Notes: generated from the letters alone by a model not told the origin. 5,823 nt of DNA from SUG2458 sp051872335 (GCA_051872335.1 JBJEDT010000050.1:1-5823); one strand, 5' to 3'. Shown: positions 1 through 5,704, counted from the stretch's first letter. A program made the numbers and translations.

Positions 1-13
1 TTATTACTTTTTA

Positions 14-30
14 GAAATTTCTTAAATTTC
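14..30. repeat. Short AT-rich inverted repeat near left edge
   Basis: GAAATTT and AAATTTC form a perfect 7-bp dyad around a 3-nt loop. It lies just downstream, on the minus strand, of the 19-codon ORF at 41-100. The stem is almost entirely A/T and has no long T-run directly after it, so it is a poor intrinsic terminator. It may simply reflect base composition. The rest of this edge (1-40) shows no other feature. Confidence 0.25.
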
Positions 31-40
31 CTATTGTTTT

Positions 41-100
41 TTAATAGTTAGTCTCTATATTAAATATCTCTTCAGCTTTAAACTTAACATTTCTTTTCAT
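41..100 (-). CDS. Possible 19-residue peptide or remnant of a truncated gene
   Basis: A 19-codon ORF (MKRNVKFKAEEIFNIETNY, stop TAA) starts at an ATG at 98-100. A near-perfect Shine-Dalgarno, AGGGAGG (111-117 on the minus strand), lies 10 nt upstream and overlaps the TAG stop of the lipoprotein gene, so the two would be translated from one message. The peptide is charged and hydrophilic, with no signal peptide or membrane segment, and I recognise no family. It could be a small protein, a leader peptide for a gene beyond the window edge, or the 5' stub of a gene broken by mutation. Reading past the stop in the same frame reaches another stop within ten codons, so a simple nonsense mutation is not supported. 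The main evidence that it is expressed is the quality of the ribosome binding site. Confidence 0.35.
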   Translation of the reverse strand: MKRNVKFKAEEIFNIETNY

Positions 101-115
101 AATAAAATTTCCTCC

Positions 116-1411
116 CTATTCATCACAAATTGTATAAAGTATACCAAATTGTAAATACATTGTATATTGATTTTTTGCTACTACATTACAGATAATTTTT
201 AGATATTCACTTTCAAATTTAGATGAATTAATAAAACGTACTAAACTTTTATTTTCCTTACATAATTCATTAATTTTTAAATAATTTCCATCAAAGTAAT
301 AACAATTAATTTTTGAACAAAAATCTAATAATTTCTTATAATTAGATGGATATTTTTCTTTAAATGAATTTATGTATTTATTATAATATTTTGAATAAAA
401 AGTATCAAATGAATACTCTTCAAACTGTTCAATATTAACATTAATTTTTAAAGAACTATAAGAAAAACCATTTGTATATCTTGTTAAAACACCATACCGA
501 TTACCATAATCAAGTGGCGAACTATTACATATATCATAAATTACTTTCTCATCAATAGTTTCTTCTTTAATACTTTGAATGTGCATATGACCTGAAAAAT
601 TAATTTGAACATCATAATTAACAAATAATTCTTTTAAAGTTTCTGCATTAGATAATGTATATAAATTTTTGAATTTTTCATGATGTGTTATTAAATTGTG
701 ATGCATAAAAGAAATTACTTTTTTACCTTGTTCTTGAGCCATTTTTAAATTTGATTCTATCCACGCTAATGTATCATCGTATAAATATCCACCTATGATA
801 TTCATACCATTTTCTTCATTATATCGAGATAACGTAGAATCAATAAATAAACCATATGTTTCATTATCTAATCTATAAAAATAACTCAATGTATTTTCAT
901 CATAATTCAAAGCATCACTATATCCATATTGTTTATACATTTCTTTAAATTGATTTTCGTTAATATAAGAAGTCTCTTTCTTTTCATCATTTACATAACT
1001 GGACGCATTTAAATTATATATATCATGATTTCCTGGAATAACTAAAACTTTTGTGTCTTCATTTACTAAATTTAGTAAAGACACTACTTCTTGATGTGAT
1101 TCAAGTTCTCCATTAAAAGTTAAATCGCCAGTAATTATAAAATAAGAAGGTTTATCCATATTAACTTGATTAATAAGTGTAGTTATTATTTCATAATCAT
1201 ATTCTTGAACTCTTCCATCAGTGATCAAGTTATCTTTACTATATTTAACCGTATTATCAACTAAAGATGATGCTAATAAATGTATATCTGAAGTAACAAA
1301 CATTGTATTTTCTATTTCACCTAAATATGGAGTAATTTCTTCTTCTAATGGTGTATTGGAACATGAGCATAATAAAAAAGATAATAATAAATAATATAAA
1401 CTTTTTTTCAT
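116..1411 (-). CDS. Secreted lipoprotein metallophosphoesterase (calcineurin-like)
   Basis: Predicted cell-surface lipoprotein with a calcineurin-like phosphoesterase domain, about 431 residues. The N-terminus has lysines, a hydrophobic core and a lipobox-like LCSC, which would make Cys17 the lipidated residue outside the membrane. The metal-site motifs occur in order: SDIH (Asp42, His44), GDLTFNG (Asp96, Asn100), GNHD (Asn128, His129), MHHN (His237 or His238) and GHMH (His275, His277). Together they give a complete dinuclear metal centre, so the enzyme is probably active. The domain ends near residue 300; about 120 further residues, rich in Lys, Tyr and Asn, probably form a helical C-terminal domain. 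This layout resembles Gram-positive lipoprotein phosphodiesterases of the cyclic-nucleotide (CpdA-like) group, such as Listeria Lmo2642, but the substrate cannot be read from sequence. I chose the ATG at 1409-1411, 8 nt from GGAG, over the GTG directly before it. The gene appears to have its own promoter and follows the terminator of the ATPase gene. Confidence 0.9.
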   Translation of the reverse strand: MKKSLYYLLLSFLLCSCSNTPLEEEITPYLGEIENTMFVTSDIHLLASSLVDNTVKYSKDNLITDGRVQEYDYEIITTLINQVNMDKPSYFIITGDLTFNGELESHQEVVSLLNLVNEDTKVLVIPGNHDIYNLNASSYVNDEKKETSYINENQFKEMYKQYGYSDALNYDENTLSYFYRLDNETYGLFIDSTLSRYNEENGMNIIGGYLYDDTLAWIESNLKMAQEQGKKVISFMHHNLITHHEKFKNLYTLSNAETLKELFVNYDVQINFSGHMHIQSIKEETIDEKVIYDICNSSPLDYGNRYGVLTRYTNGFSYSSLKINVNIEQFEEYSFDTFYSKYYNKYINSFKEKYPSNYKKLLDFCSKINCYYFDGNYLKINELCKENKSLVRFINSSKFESEYLKIICNVVAKNQYTMYLQFGILYTICDE

Positions 1412-1433
1412 CACATCATCTCCAAAATAAAGA

Positions 1434-1455
1434 CTATCTTATAAAATAAGTATAG
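1434..1455. repeat. Imperfect dyad overlapping the lipoprotein gene -10 region
   Basis: CTATCTTAT and ATAAGTATAG form a 9-bp inverted repeat with one bulged base and a 3-nt loop. It overlaps the candidate -10 hexamer (1449-1454) and the expected transcription start. The position would suit an operator or a 5'-end hairpin, but the AT-rich content makes chance a serious alternative. Confidence 0.25.
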
Positions 1456-1477
1456 CCAAATAGAAATTAAAACTAAA
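1449..1477 (-). promoter_or_regulatory. Candidate promoter of the metallophosphoesterase gene
   Basis: On the minus strand a good -10, TATACT (1449-1454), lies 17 nt from a weak -35, TTTAGT (1472-1477). Transcription would start near 1442, giving a leader of about 30 nt before the ATG at 1411. The site sits between the terminator of the ATPase gene and the lipoprotein gene, where a promoter is needed. The -35 matches consensus at only about half its positions, so this is a position-supported guess. Confidence 0.35.
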
Positions 1478-1492
1478 GACTTTTCAAATAGG

Positions 1493-1522
1493 AAAAAAAA
1501 GAAGAAGTGTTTATTCTTCTTC
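1493..1522 (-). terminator. Intrinsic terminator ending the ATPase operon
   Basis: Read on the minus strand, GAAGAAG and CTTCTTC form a perfect 7-bp stem with an 8-nt loop, followed directly by eight T residues (1493-1500). The 5' arm lies in the last Glu codons of the ATPase gene and the loop contains its TAA stop, so the terminator overlaps the coding end. It separates the ATPase operon from the lipoprotein gene. Confidence 0.8.
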
Positions 1523-2587
1523 AATTTCTAAATTAACATTCTCATTAGCTTTCATTATTTTTATAATCGAATCAATAACTTCTTTAGTAACCTCAATATT
1601 TCGAATTTCCTTCTTTGATAGCACTCTATCAATAATTTCTAAAGAGATATCAGGATTTGTTGACTCTTTGAAAGATAAACTTTCTTCATAAATATAATCA
1701 ACCAAAGACTCATTGATTTTATTTTCACTAAAGTTCAATAAAATTTTCATGATTACTTCTTTAGATAATGATTCAACATATATCGGACACAATCTTCTTT
1801 TAAAGGCTTTATCTTTGCAAATTGCTTTTTTATATTCAACAGGAGTAGTTGCACCAATGACGATTAAATTCGGTGTAGTTAAATATGGTTTAAGCATATC
1901 TTGTATTGATACTGATTGACATGCTTCGTTTACACTTAACCCACCCATAATACAATGGATTTCATCGATAAATAAAATGATTTTTGCCTCGTTTTTCTCA
2001 TTGTATCTTAAAATTTTACTAATTGTTCTTTCTACTTTTTCCTCTAACATTCCACGTAGTGCTGTATTACTTACAACATTAGCAATACGCCATTCTAAAA
2101 AGACATATTTATCGCTTAGTCTTTTTGTAAGTTCTTGGATAATCTTGGTCTTACCGCAACCCGCATTACCAATTAAGATTGTGTTTTTCATTCTTTTTTT
2201 GTGAAAAGATTCTTCTAATATATCTAGAGTGTCTTCTCTTCCAACAAATTTAATTCCATCACCATTTGTATCAATCTTATGGATTGATGGATCTAGTAAT
2301 ATTTCTCTTAATTCCCTATTTCTTTTCTTAATAATTTCAGGAGTCATATCTTTATATAAAACTTCACCTGTATTTTCATCAATTATATCAAATGGTGTAT
2401 AAGCACGACCACGACTAACTGTTAAAATAAGATTCTTAAATTGAACAAGAAAAGTCTCATCCTCATTTGTAGAAATCACTTTAGTCTTTTTGTATACATA
2501 TGCGACTCTATCTTTCTTATCTGCACTTAACTTTCTATCTAATTCATTGAAATTATCTAATGCGCCTTGTAAAATATCATATTCCAT
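1511..2587 (-). CDS. Stand-alone AAA+ ATPase, ClpA/ClpB D1-like
   Basis: Cytoplasmic AAA+ ATPase of 358 residues. Residues 1-110 form an unrecognised, partly beta-rich N-terminal domain that is not Clp_N. The AAA+ core runs from VGRE (115-118) through Walker A GNAGCGKT (140-147), Walker B ILFIDE (204-209, followed by IH), sensor 1 IGATT (244-248), a paired-arginine finger KRR (263-265) and a sensor-2 region, NPDISLEIID. The segments FIDEIH, DMLKPYL, IGATTPVEY and the KRR finger region match the first ATPase module of ClpA/ClpB closely. No middle domain, second ATPase module or ClpP-binding loop is present. In the pore-loop position, where Clp D1 modules usually have KYRG, this protein has ALRG (176-179), so the substrate-gripping tyrosine is missing. 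ATP hydrolysis looks intact; classical threading of proteins is doubtful. The ATG follows GGAGTGA by 6 nt. It is the last gene of a four-gene operon with two small membrane-protein genes, so a membrane-linked role is possible but inferred. Confidence 0.9.
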   Translation of the reverse strand: MEYDILQGALDNFNELDRKLSADKKDRVAYVYKKTKVISTNEDETFLVQFKNLILTVSRGRAYTPFDIIDENTGEVLYKDMTPEIIKKRNRELREILLDPSIHKIDTNGDGIKFVGREDTLDILEESFHKKRMKNTILIGNAGCGKTKIIQELTKRLSDKYVFLEWRIANVVSNTALRGMLEEKVERTISKILRYNEKNEAKIILFIDEIHCIMGGLSVNEACQSVSIQDMLKPYLTTPNLIVIGATTPVEYKKAICKDKAFKRRLCPIYVESLSKEVIMKILLNFSENKINESLVDYIYEESLSFKESTNPDISLEIIDRVLSKKEIRNIEVTKEVIDSIIKIMKANENVNLEIEEE

Positions 2588-2621
2588 AACTAATCACTCC
2601 TTTTTAACATTTAAATATCTT

Positions 2622-2807
2622 CTATAATCTTTTATAACGATTATTAAAAATTATCCAAAATAATATAAAGAATAATGGTATAAACCAATAAGGGTATTCT
2701 TGTCCACTAAAAAAACTCCAAATAAAACAAATAGTAAAGCTCCATATAAAATAAATTAATAAACACAATACTTTGTTCAACTTTTTTAAAAATTCTAAAA
2801 GTTTCAT
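2622..2807 (-). CDS. Small two-helix membrane protein (61 residues)
   Basis: Very hydrophobic 61-residue protein of no recognised family. A lysine-rich N-terminus (Lys2, 8, 9, 12) is followed by a first membrane helix (about 13-33), a short polar turn SGQEYPYW, a second helix (about 41-55) and a basic tail NNRYKRL. The positive-inside rule predicts both ends in the cytoplasm and the turn outside. FIWSF occurs twice in helix 1, giving an aromatic-rich face. The ATG at 2805-2807 is preceded by AAAGGA at suitable spacing and lies only 20 nt after the end of the interrupted zinc-ribbon frame. The gap to the ATPase gene is 34 nt. Position and spacing support a real gene cotranscribed with the ATPase. 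It might anchor or regulate that ATPase, but this is inference. Confidence 0.75.
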   Translation of the reverse strand: MKLLEFLKKLNKVLCLLIYFIWSFTICFIWSFFSGQEYPYWFIPLFFILFWIIFNNRYKRL

Positions 2808-2827
2808 ATGAATTTCCTTTCTTCTTT

Positions 2828-3265
2828 TTACTTATATAGCATTGGATATAGAAAACACACTAAAAAGATAACAATAAAAATAGATAATCCAAATCCGAAA
2901 AAAGATCCTTTTATTCCTCTTTCATCATTAAAGATTGATTTAGAAATTAGTATTCCAATTGGACCTAATTATACTCCAAGTAAGCAACCGATCGTTAAAT
3001 AGAAATTTCCATTATTATAATCATAATCGTATGCATGTTCTTCATTACTCGGTACCACTTTATTGCTTACAACAAAAGATTTGGTTTTTTCATAACACTT
3101 CATACAAATTGGTTTTAATTTTCGTTTACCATCGATTATATAACTTCGTGTCATATGTTTTTCATTATTGAATATTCTTCGTTTGCACTTAAAACATCTT
3201 TTTACAGCTTTTTCATCTATTGTGTTTTTTTGGTCTATGACTATTTCTTTGTTTTTACTATTCAT
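2828..3265 (-). pseudogene. Zinc-ribbon membrane protein interrupted by an in-frame TAA
   Basis: The reading frame starts at the ATG at 3263-3265 with AAGGAG (3275-3280) 9 nt upstream. An in-frame TTG at 3289 is a worse start because it would put this site inside the gene. The first part encodes 98 residues with a zinc ribbon: CFKC (24-27) and CMKC (54-57) flank a basic segment. A linker rich in Asp, Tyr and Asn leads into a membrane helix that begins FYLTIGCLLGV. A TAA at 2969-2971 stops the frame inside that helix. The same frame then continues for 46 codons: LGPIGILISK completes the helix, a loop follows, and a second hydrophobic helix (about 122-143) precedes a natural TAA at 2828-2830. 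The restored protein would be 145 residues. One substitution, most simply TTA (Leu) to TAA, explains this, since no frameshift is needed. It could be a true null allele, a sequencing error, or a truncated product that is still made. The family is not identified. Confidence 0.8.
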
Positions 3266-3300
3266 AATATTGAGCTCCTTTTCAATCAATATTTATAACT

Positions 3301-3738
3301 TTATTCATATCTACCAATTTTCTTTGCTTCTTCGATAAAACTTTCATCAACTTCTTCTCCTAATGCTTCAATCGCAAAACGATAATCAAAACCGCTAAAT
3401 ACGCCCTCCTCCCATAAGTTGTAAAGTTCTAATCTTATTGATTCTTTACTAAGACCTTTTTCCATAAGGAACATAAGGTATTGTCTTGTATAAAAGAAAC
3501 CTACTTTAGGAAGATCTGTAATCTTGAAATTCTTAAAGAACTTTTCTTTTTCTAATAAGCGTTCTTTAAATAAGATTTCTTTAATATCTTTAAATCCATA
3601 CATTCTATATAGATCGCATAGTTCACTTAAAGTGATTTTTCTATCCTCAAATAGAGAATGTAGTTCACTCATAACATCCTTAAGTTTTTTAAAAGCTAAG
3701 TTTTCTTTAATTTCTTTAATTGTTGGTCTACTTGTCAT
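3301..3738 (-). CDS. Helical protein of unknown function (145 residues)
   Basis: Charged, probably all-helical cytoplasmic protein with no signal peptide, membrane segment or recognised catalytic motif. It opens the ATPase operon: a strong AGGAGGT (3747-3753) lies 8 nt before the ATG, and the stop is 35 nt before the zinc-ribbon ATG. Residues 26-40 (LHSLFEDRKITLSEL) form a helix-turn-helix-like unit, and residues around 84-115 (YTRQYLMFLMEKGLSKESI and on) read as another. The latter vaguely recalls the three-helix repeats of RecX-type proteins, but I see no signature that would justify that name. The first unit also resembles the N-termini of both proteins of the upstream paralog pair. A structural or adaptor role with the ATPase is possible; function is unknown. 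Confidence 0.8.
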   Translation of the reverse strand: MTSRPTIKEIKENLAFKKLKDVMSELHSLFEDRKITLSELCDLYRMYGFKDIKEILFKERLLEKEKFFKNFKITDLPKVGFFYTRQYLMFLMEKGLSKESIRLELYNLWEEGVFSGFDYRFAIEALGEEVDESFIEEAKKIGRYE

Positions 3739-3774
3739 AATTATCTACCTCCTGAAAATTATTGAAAGAAAGGG

Positions 3775-3837
3775 TGGTGGGTGAAATATCAACGGCTAAC
3801 GACTAAGGAGAAAGGATTTTTAAATCTTCACCCACCA
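3775..3837 (-). repeat. GC-rich inverted repeat in the leader of the ATPase operon
   Basis: On the minus strand TGGTGGGTGAA (3827-3837) and TTCACCCACCA (3775-3785) are perfect 11-bp complements enclosing 41 nt. The arms are far richer in G/C than their surroundings. The loop contains a smaller hairpin, GATTT-AA-AAATC. The structure ends 21 nt before the AGGAGGT of the 145-residue protein and leaves it exposed. No T-run follows, so it is not a terminator. Options are a structured leader RNA, the end of a decayed non-autonomous mobile element, or a protein-binding site. I could not match it to a known riboswitch or insertion sequence. Confidence 0.55.
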
Positions 3838-3860
3838 GTGAAATGAATTGATTATGTACA

Positions 3861-3880
3861 TGTGATTCCTTCAAATCACA
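3861..3880. repeat. 7-bp hairpin beside an ATGTACAT palindrome
   Basis: TGTGATT and AATCACA form a perfect 7-bp dyad around a 6-nt loop. The self-complementary octamer ATGTACAT (3854-3861) overlaps its left end. Both lie upstream of the GC-rich inverted repeat within the intergenic region 3739-3992. I found no convincing -35/-10 pair for the ATPase operon here, so the start of that transcript is not located. Regulatory or mobile-element origin are both possible. Confidence 0.4.
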
Positions 3881-3907
3881 CTCGCATTTTACAAAAAAAA
3901 GAAACAT

Positions 3908-3937
3908 AAAAAAAGAGGTAGCAACGATACTACCTTT
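3908..3937 (-). terminator. Intrinsic terminator of the paralog-pair operon
   Basis: On the minus strand AGGTAG and CTACCT form a perfect 6-bp stem (3930-3935 with 3916-3921) around an 8-nt loop. One mismatched base and then seven T residues (3908-3914) follow. It lies about 55 nt after the TGA of the 271-residue gene and before the leader of the next operon, so it probably separates the two units. Confidence 0.75.
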
Positions 3938-3958
3938 GAATAAGTTTAACTTTTATTT

Positions 3959-3990
3959 TATATAATTACATACTACGTATGTATTATATA
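3959..3990. repeat. Long AT-rich imperfect palindrome after the 271-residue gene
   Basis: TATATAATTACATAC and GTATGTATTATATA pair over 14 bp with one bulged T and a loop of only 3 nt. The palindrome starts 2 nt after the stop codon of the 271-residue gene and precedes the T-tailed terminator. It has no T-run of its own. It may act as a 3'-end stabilising hairpin. The 15-nt and 14-nt arms make it longer than the other AT-rich dyads in the window. Confidence 0.5.
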
Positions 3991-3992
3991 AG

Positions 3993-4808
3993 TCATTCTT
4001 CATTTATTCTATTTTTTAGTAATTTATATAGCACTTGATACCCAGTTTTATCATAAGGATTACCATCTTCTCCCCATTTTTCAATTAGCATTTTTATTAT
4101 GCCTTTATCGATTAAACGTAAATATTCTTTTGTAACCTTGGAAAGTGATTCGTTATAATATATTTTTTCTCCTCTTTCAAAGAATTCTTTAGGTGCAATA
4201 TTCAAACAGACTTTTAAAGTATTCACTTTTAAATATCCATAATTAGGTTCTGAACACTCGATTAACCATAGCATGTATTCTAAATCAATACGGAAGAGAG
4301 CATAATCTTGCAAAGCATAAATATAACCTAAACGAGTAAGTGCTTCTATCAAACTTTGTGAAGAAGCAAAATTTTCAGAAAAAGAACTGAATAATAAATC
4401 ACGAAGGTTAGAGTTTGGGTGTTCTAAAATATAAGGAGTAGGATTTTCAATAATTCCAATTTCAATAAGATATTTCACTTTAAGCATATGAATAGATGCC
4501 ATTGTTAAACGAGAGTCAGAAACAGCTCTTAAATAGTCAACTAAAGAAATAGTTTTGTCCATACTCTTTGTAGTATTTACACATAAAGCATAATATTCTT
4601 CTTTATTAAATTCTTTTCGATCTACTTGTATATCATATTGAAAAGGATATCCATATTCTAATAATGCATCATTTAAGTCATGCATGAAATCTGGATTGTA
4701 ATTTTTTAGTTTTACAATCTCAATAGTACGTTTTAATATCTCTCCCGTTGATAATTTTTCTTGTTCATATAGATCTAATAAGGTAACACATTCATTATAA
4801 TAACTCAT
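3993..4808 (-). CDS. Unknown helical protein, paralog of its upstream neighbour (271 residues)
   Basis: Unrecognised, predicted all-helical cytoplasmic protein with no signal peptide, membrane helix or catalytic motif. Its ATG (4806-4808) overlaps the TGA of the upstream gene as ATGA, with AGGAG (4819-4823) 10 nt before it inside that gene, so translation is probably coupled. It shares several features with the upstream protein in the same order: an N-terminal YEQEKLSTGEI helix pair (14-24), a central helix block around VDYLRAVSD, a TLKV segment, and a C-terminal GYQVLYKLL (from residue 256). I infer an old tandem duplication. The two would be similar folds that may form a heteromeric complex. 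A terminator follows, so it is last in its unit. Function unknown. Confidence 0.8.
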   Translation of the reverse strand: MSYYNECVTLLDLYEQEKLSTGEILKRTIEIVKLKNYNPDFMHDLNDALLEYGYPFQYDIQVDRKEFNKEEYYALCVNTTKSMDKTISLVDYLRAVSDSRLTMASIHMLKVKYLIEIGIIENPTPYILEHPNSNLRDLLFSSFSENFASSQSLIEALTRLGYIYALQDYALFRIDLEYMLWLIECSEPNYGYLKVNTLKVCLNIAPKEFFERGEKIYYNESLSKVTKEYLRLIDKGIIKMLIEKWGEDGNPYDKTGYQVLYKLLKNRINEE

Positions 4809-5704
4809 TCTATTTTTTCTCCTAATAAATATTGATATAAAGCTTTGTAACCGTTAGGTTGAAAATTATCGTATGTTTCTTGATTGTCTGAAACGAAAAT
4901 ATCAATTCTATTTAATAAGTTGCTATCTTTTGTATTCTTTTTAAAAGTATTAACTAAGCGATTTTGATGTAGTCTATCTTGATAATAATCAATATCTCTA
5001 AGATGAGTTTCATCAAGAATACCAAAAACAACTTTTAATGTATTTGCTTCTTTATCAGTTAAAGTATTTAAAATACATTCTAGAAGTAAGCAAAATTTAT
5101 AAAAAGGTTCGTTTAAATCGCATTCAAAAAGATCGTCTCTATTGATTCTATTCACTATTAGTTCTCTCATTTCTTTAATTCCTTCTATTGAATTTTTATC
5201 ACTAAATAAAGAAATCAATAATGAATATAAATCCGTTATTTCATGAGCTTGAGCGTAATTTTTTAAAGAATCAAACCTTAACAAATTTGTTTTATCTAAT
5301 TTAACATATTGCATGCCTAAGAAAATTGTATTAATTCCACCATCATATTGTGAGAAAGCAAATACATAATCAATTAATTTTCTAGTTAATTCTTTATTGG
5401 TTTTAGCATGCATTGCTAAATCATAAAAATAATTTTTATTAAAAATTTCAAAATAGTCATATGTTGGTTCAGTTACATCAAATCCAATCATCAATTTGGT
5501 ATGGTTAAAATATAATTTCTTTTGTCCTCTTGATAAAGAGTAAAAAGATTCTGGAAGAATATAATTATCTTCTTTTAATATTTCTGCTAATTCTTCTTCG
5601 CTTATTTGATTGTCCATAAAATAATTAAAAGCACCTTCGGTATATAGAGTTGTATTATCATGCCTCAAGTTTTCTATTATTTCATTCATTTTCTTTTTAT
5701 TCAT
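4805..5704 (-). CDS. Unknown helical protein, first gene of a paralog pair (299 residues)
   Basis: Unrecognised, predicted all-helical cytoplasmic protein. I chose the ATG at 5702-5704, which is preceded by GGTGA, a piece of the extended Shine-Dalgarno, at 4 nt. A GTG at 5714-5716 with AAAGG upstream would add four residues (MGDT) and cannot be excluded. Near the N-terminus, YFMDNQISEEELAEIL (28-43) gives a helix-turn-helix-like unit also seen in its neighbour. Further on, a DYVFAFSQYDGG block, a TLKVVFGIL segment and a C-terminal GYKALYQYLL (from residue 285) match the downstream protein in order. The charged middle, including a KEMRELIVNRINRDD helix, shows no enzyme signature. It is the first gene of the unit and is translationally coupled to its paralog. 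Function unknown. Confidence 0.8.
   Translation of the reverse strand: MNKKKMNEIIENLRHDNTTLYTEGAFNYFMDNQISEEELAEILKEDNYILPESFYSLSRGQKKLYFNHTKLMIGFDVTEPTYDYFEIFNKNYFYDLAMHAKTNKELTRKLIDYVFAFSQYDGGINTIFLGMQYVKLDKTNLLRFDSLKNYAQAHEITDLYSLLISLFSDKNSIEGIKEMRELIVNRINRDDLFECDLNEPFYKFCLLLECILNTLTDKEANTLKVVFGILDETHLRDIDYYQDRLHQNRLVNTFKKNTKDSNLLNRIDIFVSDNQETYDNFQPNGYKALYQYLLGEKIE

Noticed and set aside
1713..2204. Two plus-strand open frames inside the ATPase gene
   Set aside because: They lie opposite strongly conserved ATPase motifs and have no supporting start signals or family resemblance.
2969..2971. Interruption as a frameshift or as an alternative genetic code
   Set aside because: The frame before and after the TAA is the same, so no indel is needed. 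TAA ends several other genes here, so it is not reassigned.
2808..3171. Two plus-strand open frames opposite the zinc-ribbon gene
   Set aside because: They mirror the interrupted minus-strand gene, whose cysteine motifs, membrane helices and ribosome binding site are much better evidence.
3301..3738. Naming the 145-residue protein RecX
   Set aside because: The resemblance is limited to generic helix-rich repeats. No diagnostic RecX pattern is visible, and it does not sit next to recA.
3524..3784. Plus-strand open frame of 86 codons opposite the 145-residue gene
   Set aside because: It is antisense to a gene with an excellent ribosome binding site, has no convincing site of its own, and its low-complexity serine, leucine and lysine content is typical of a shadow frame.
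3739..3900. Promoter for the ATPase operon
   Set aside because: TTGAAG and CATAAT are present, but they are too close together (12 nt) and other pairs score poorly, so no site is claimed.
3739..3992. Intact insertion sequence or TnpB guide RNA in the intergenic region
   Set aside because: No transposase or TnpB frame, target duplication or defined ends could be seen. Only the hairpins hint at a mobile origin.
3993..5704. Mollicutes code with TGA read as tryptophan
   Set aside because: Two genes end at TGA in sensible places, one as a typical ATGA overlap, and tryptophan is encoded by TGG, for example at Trp166 of the ATPase.
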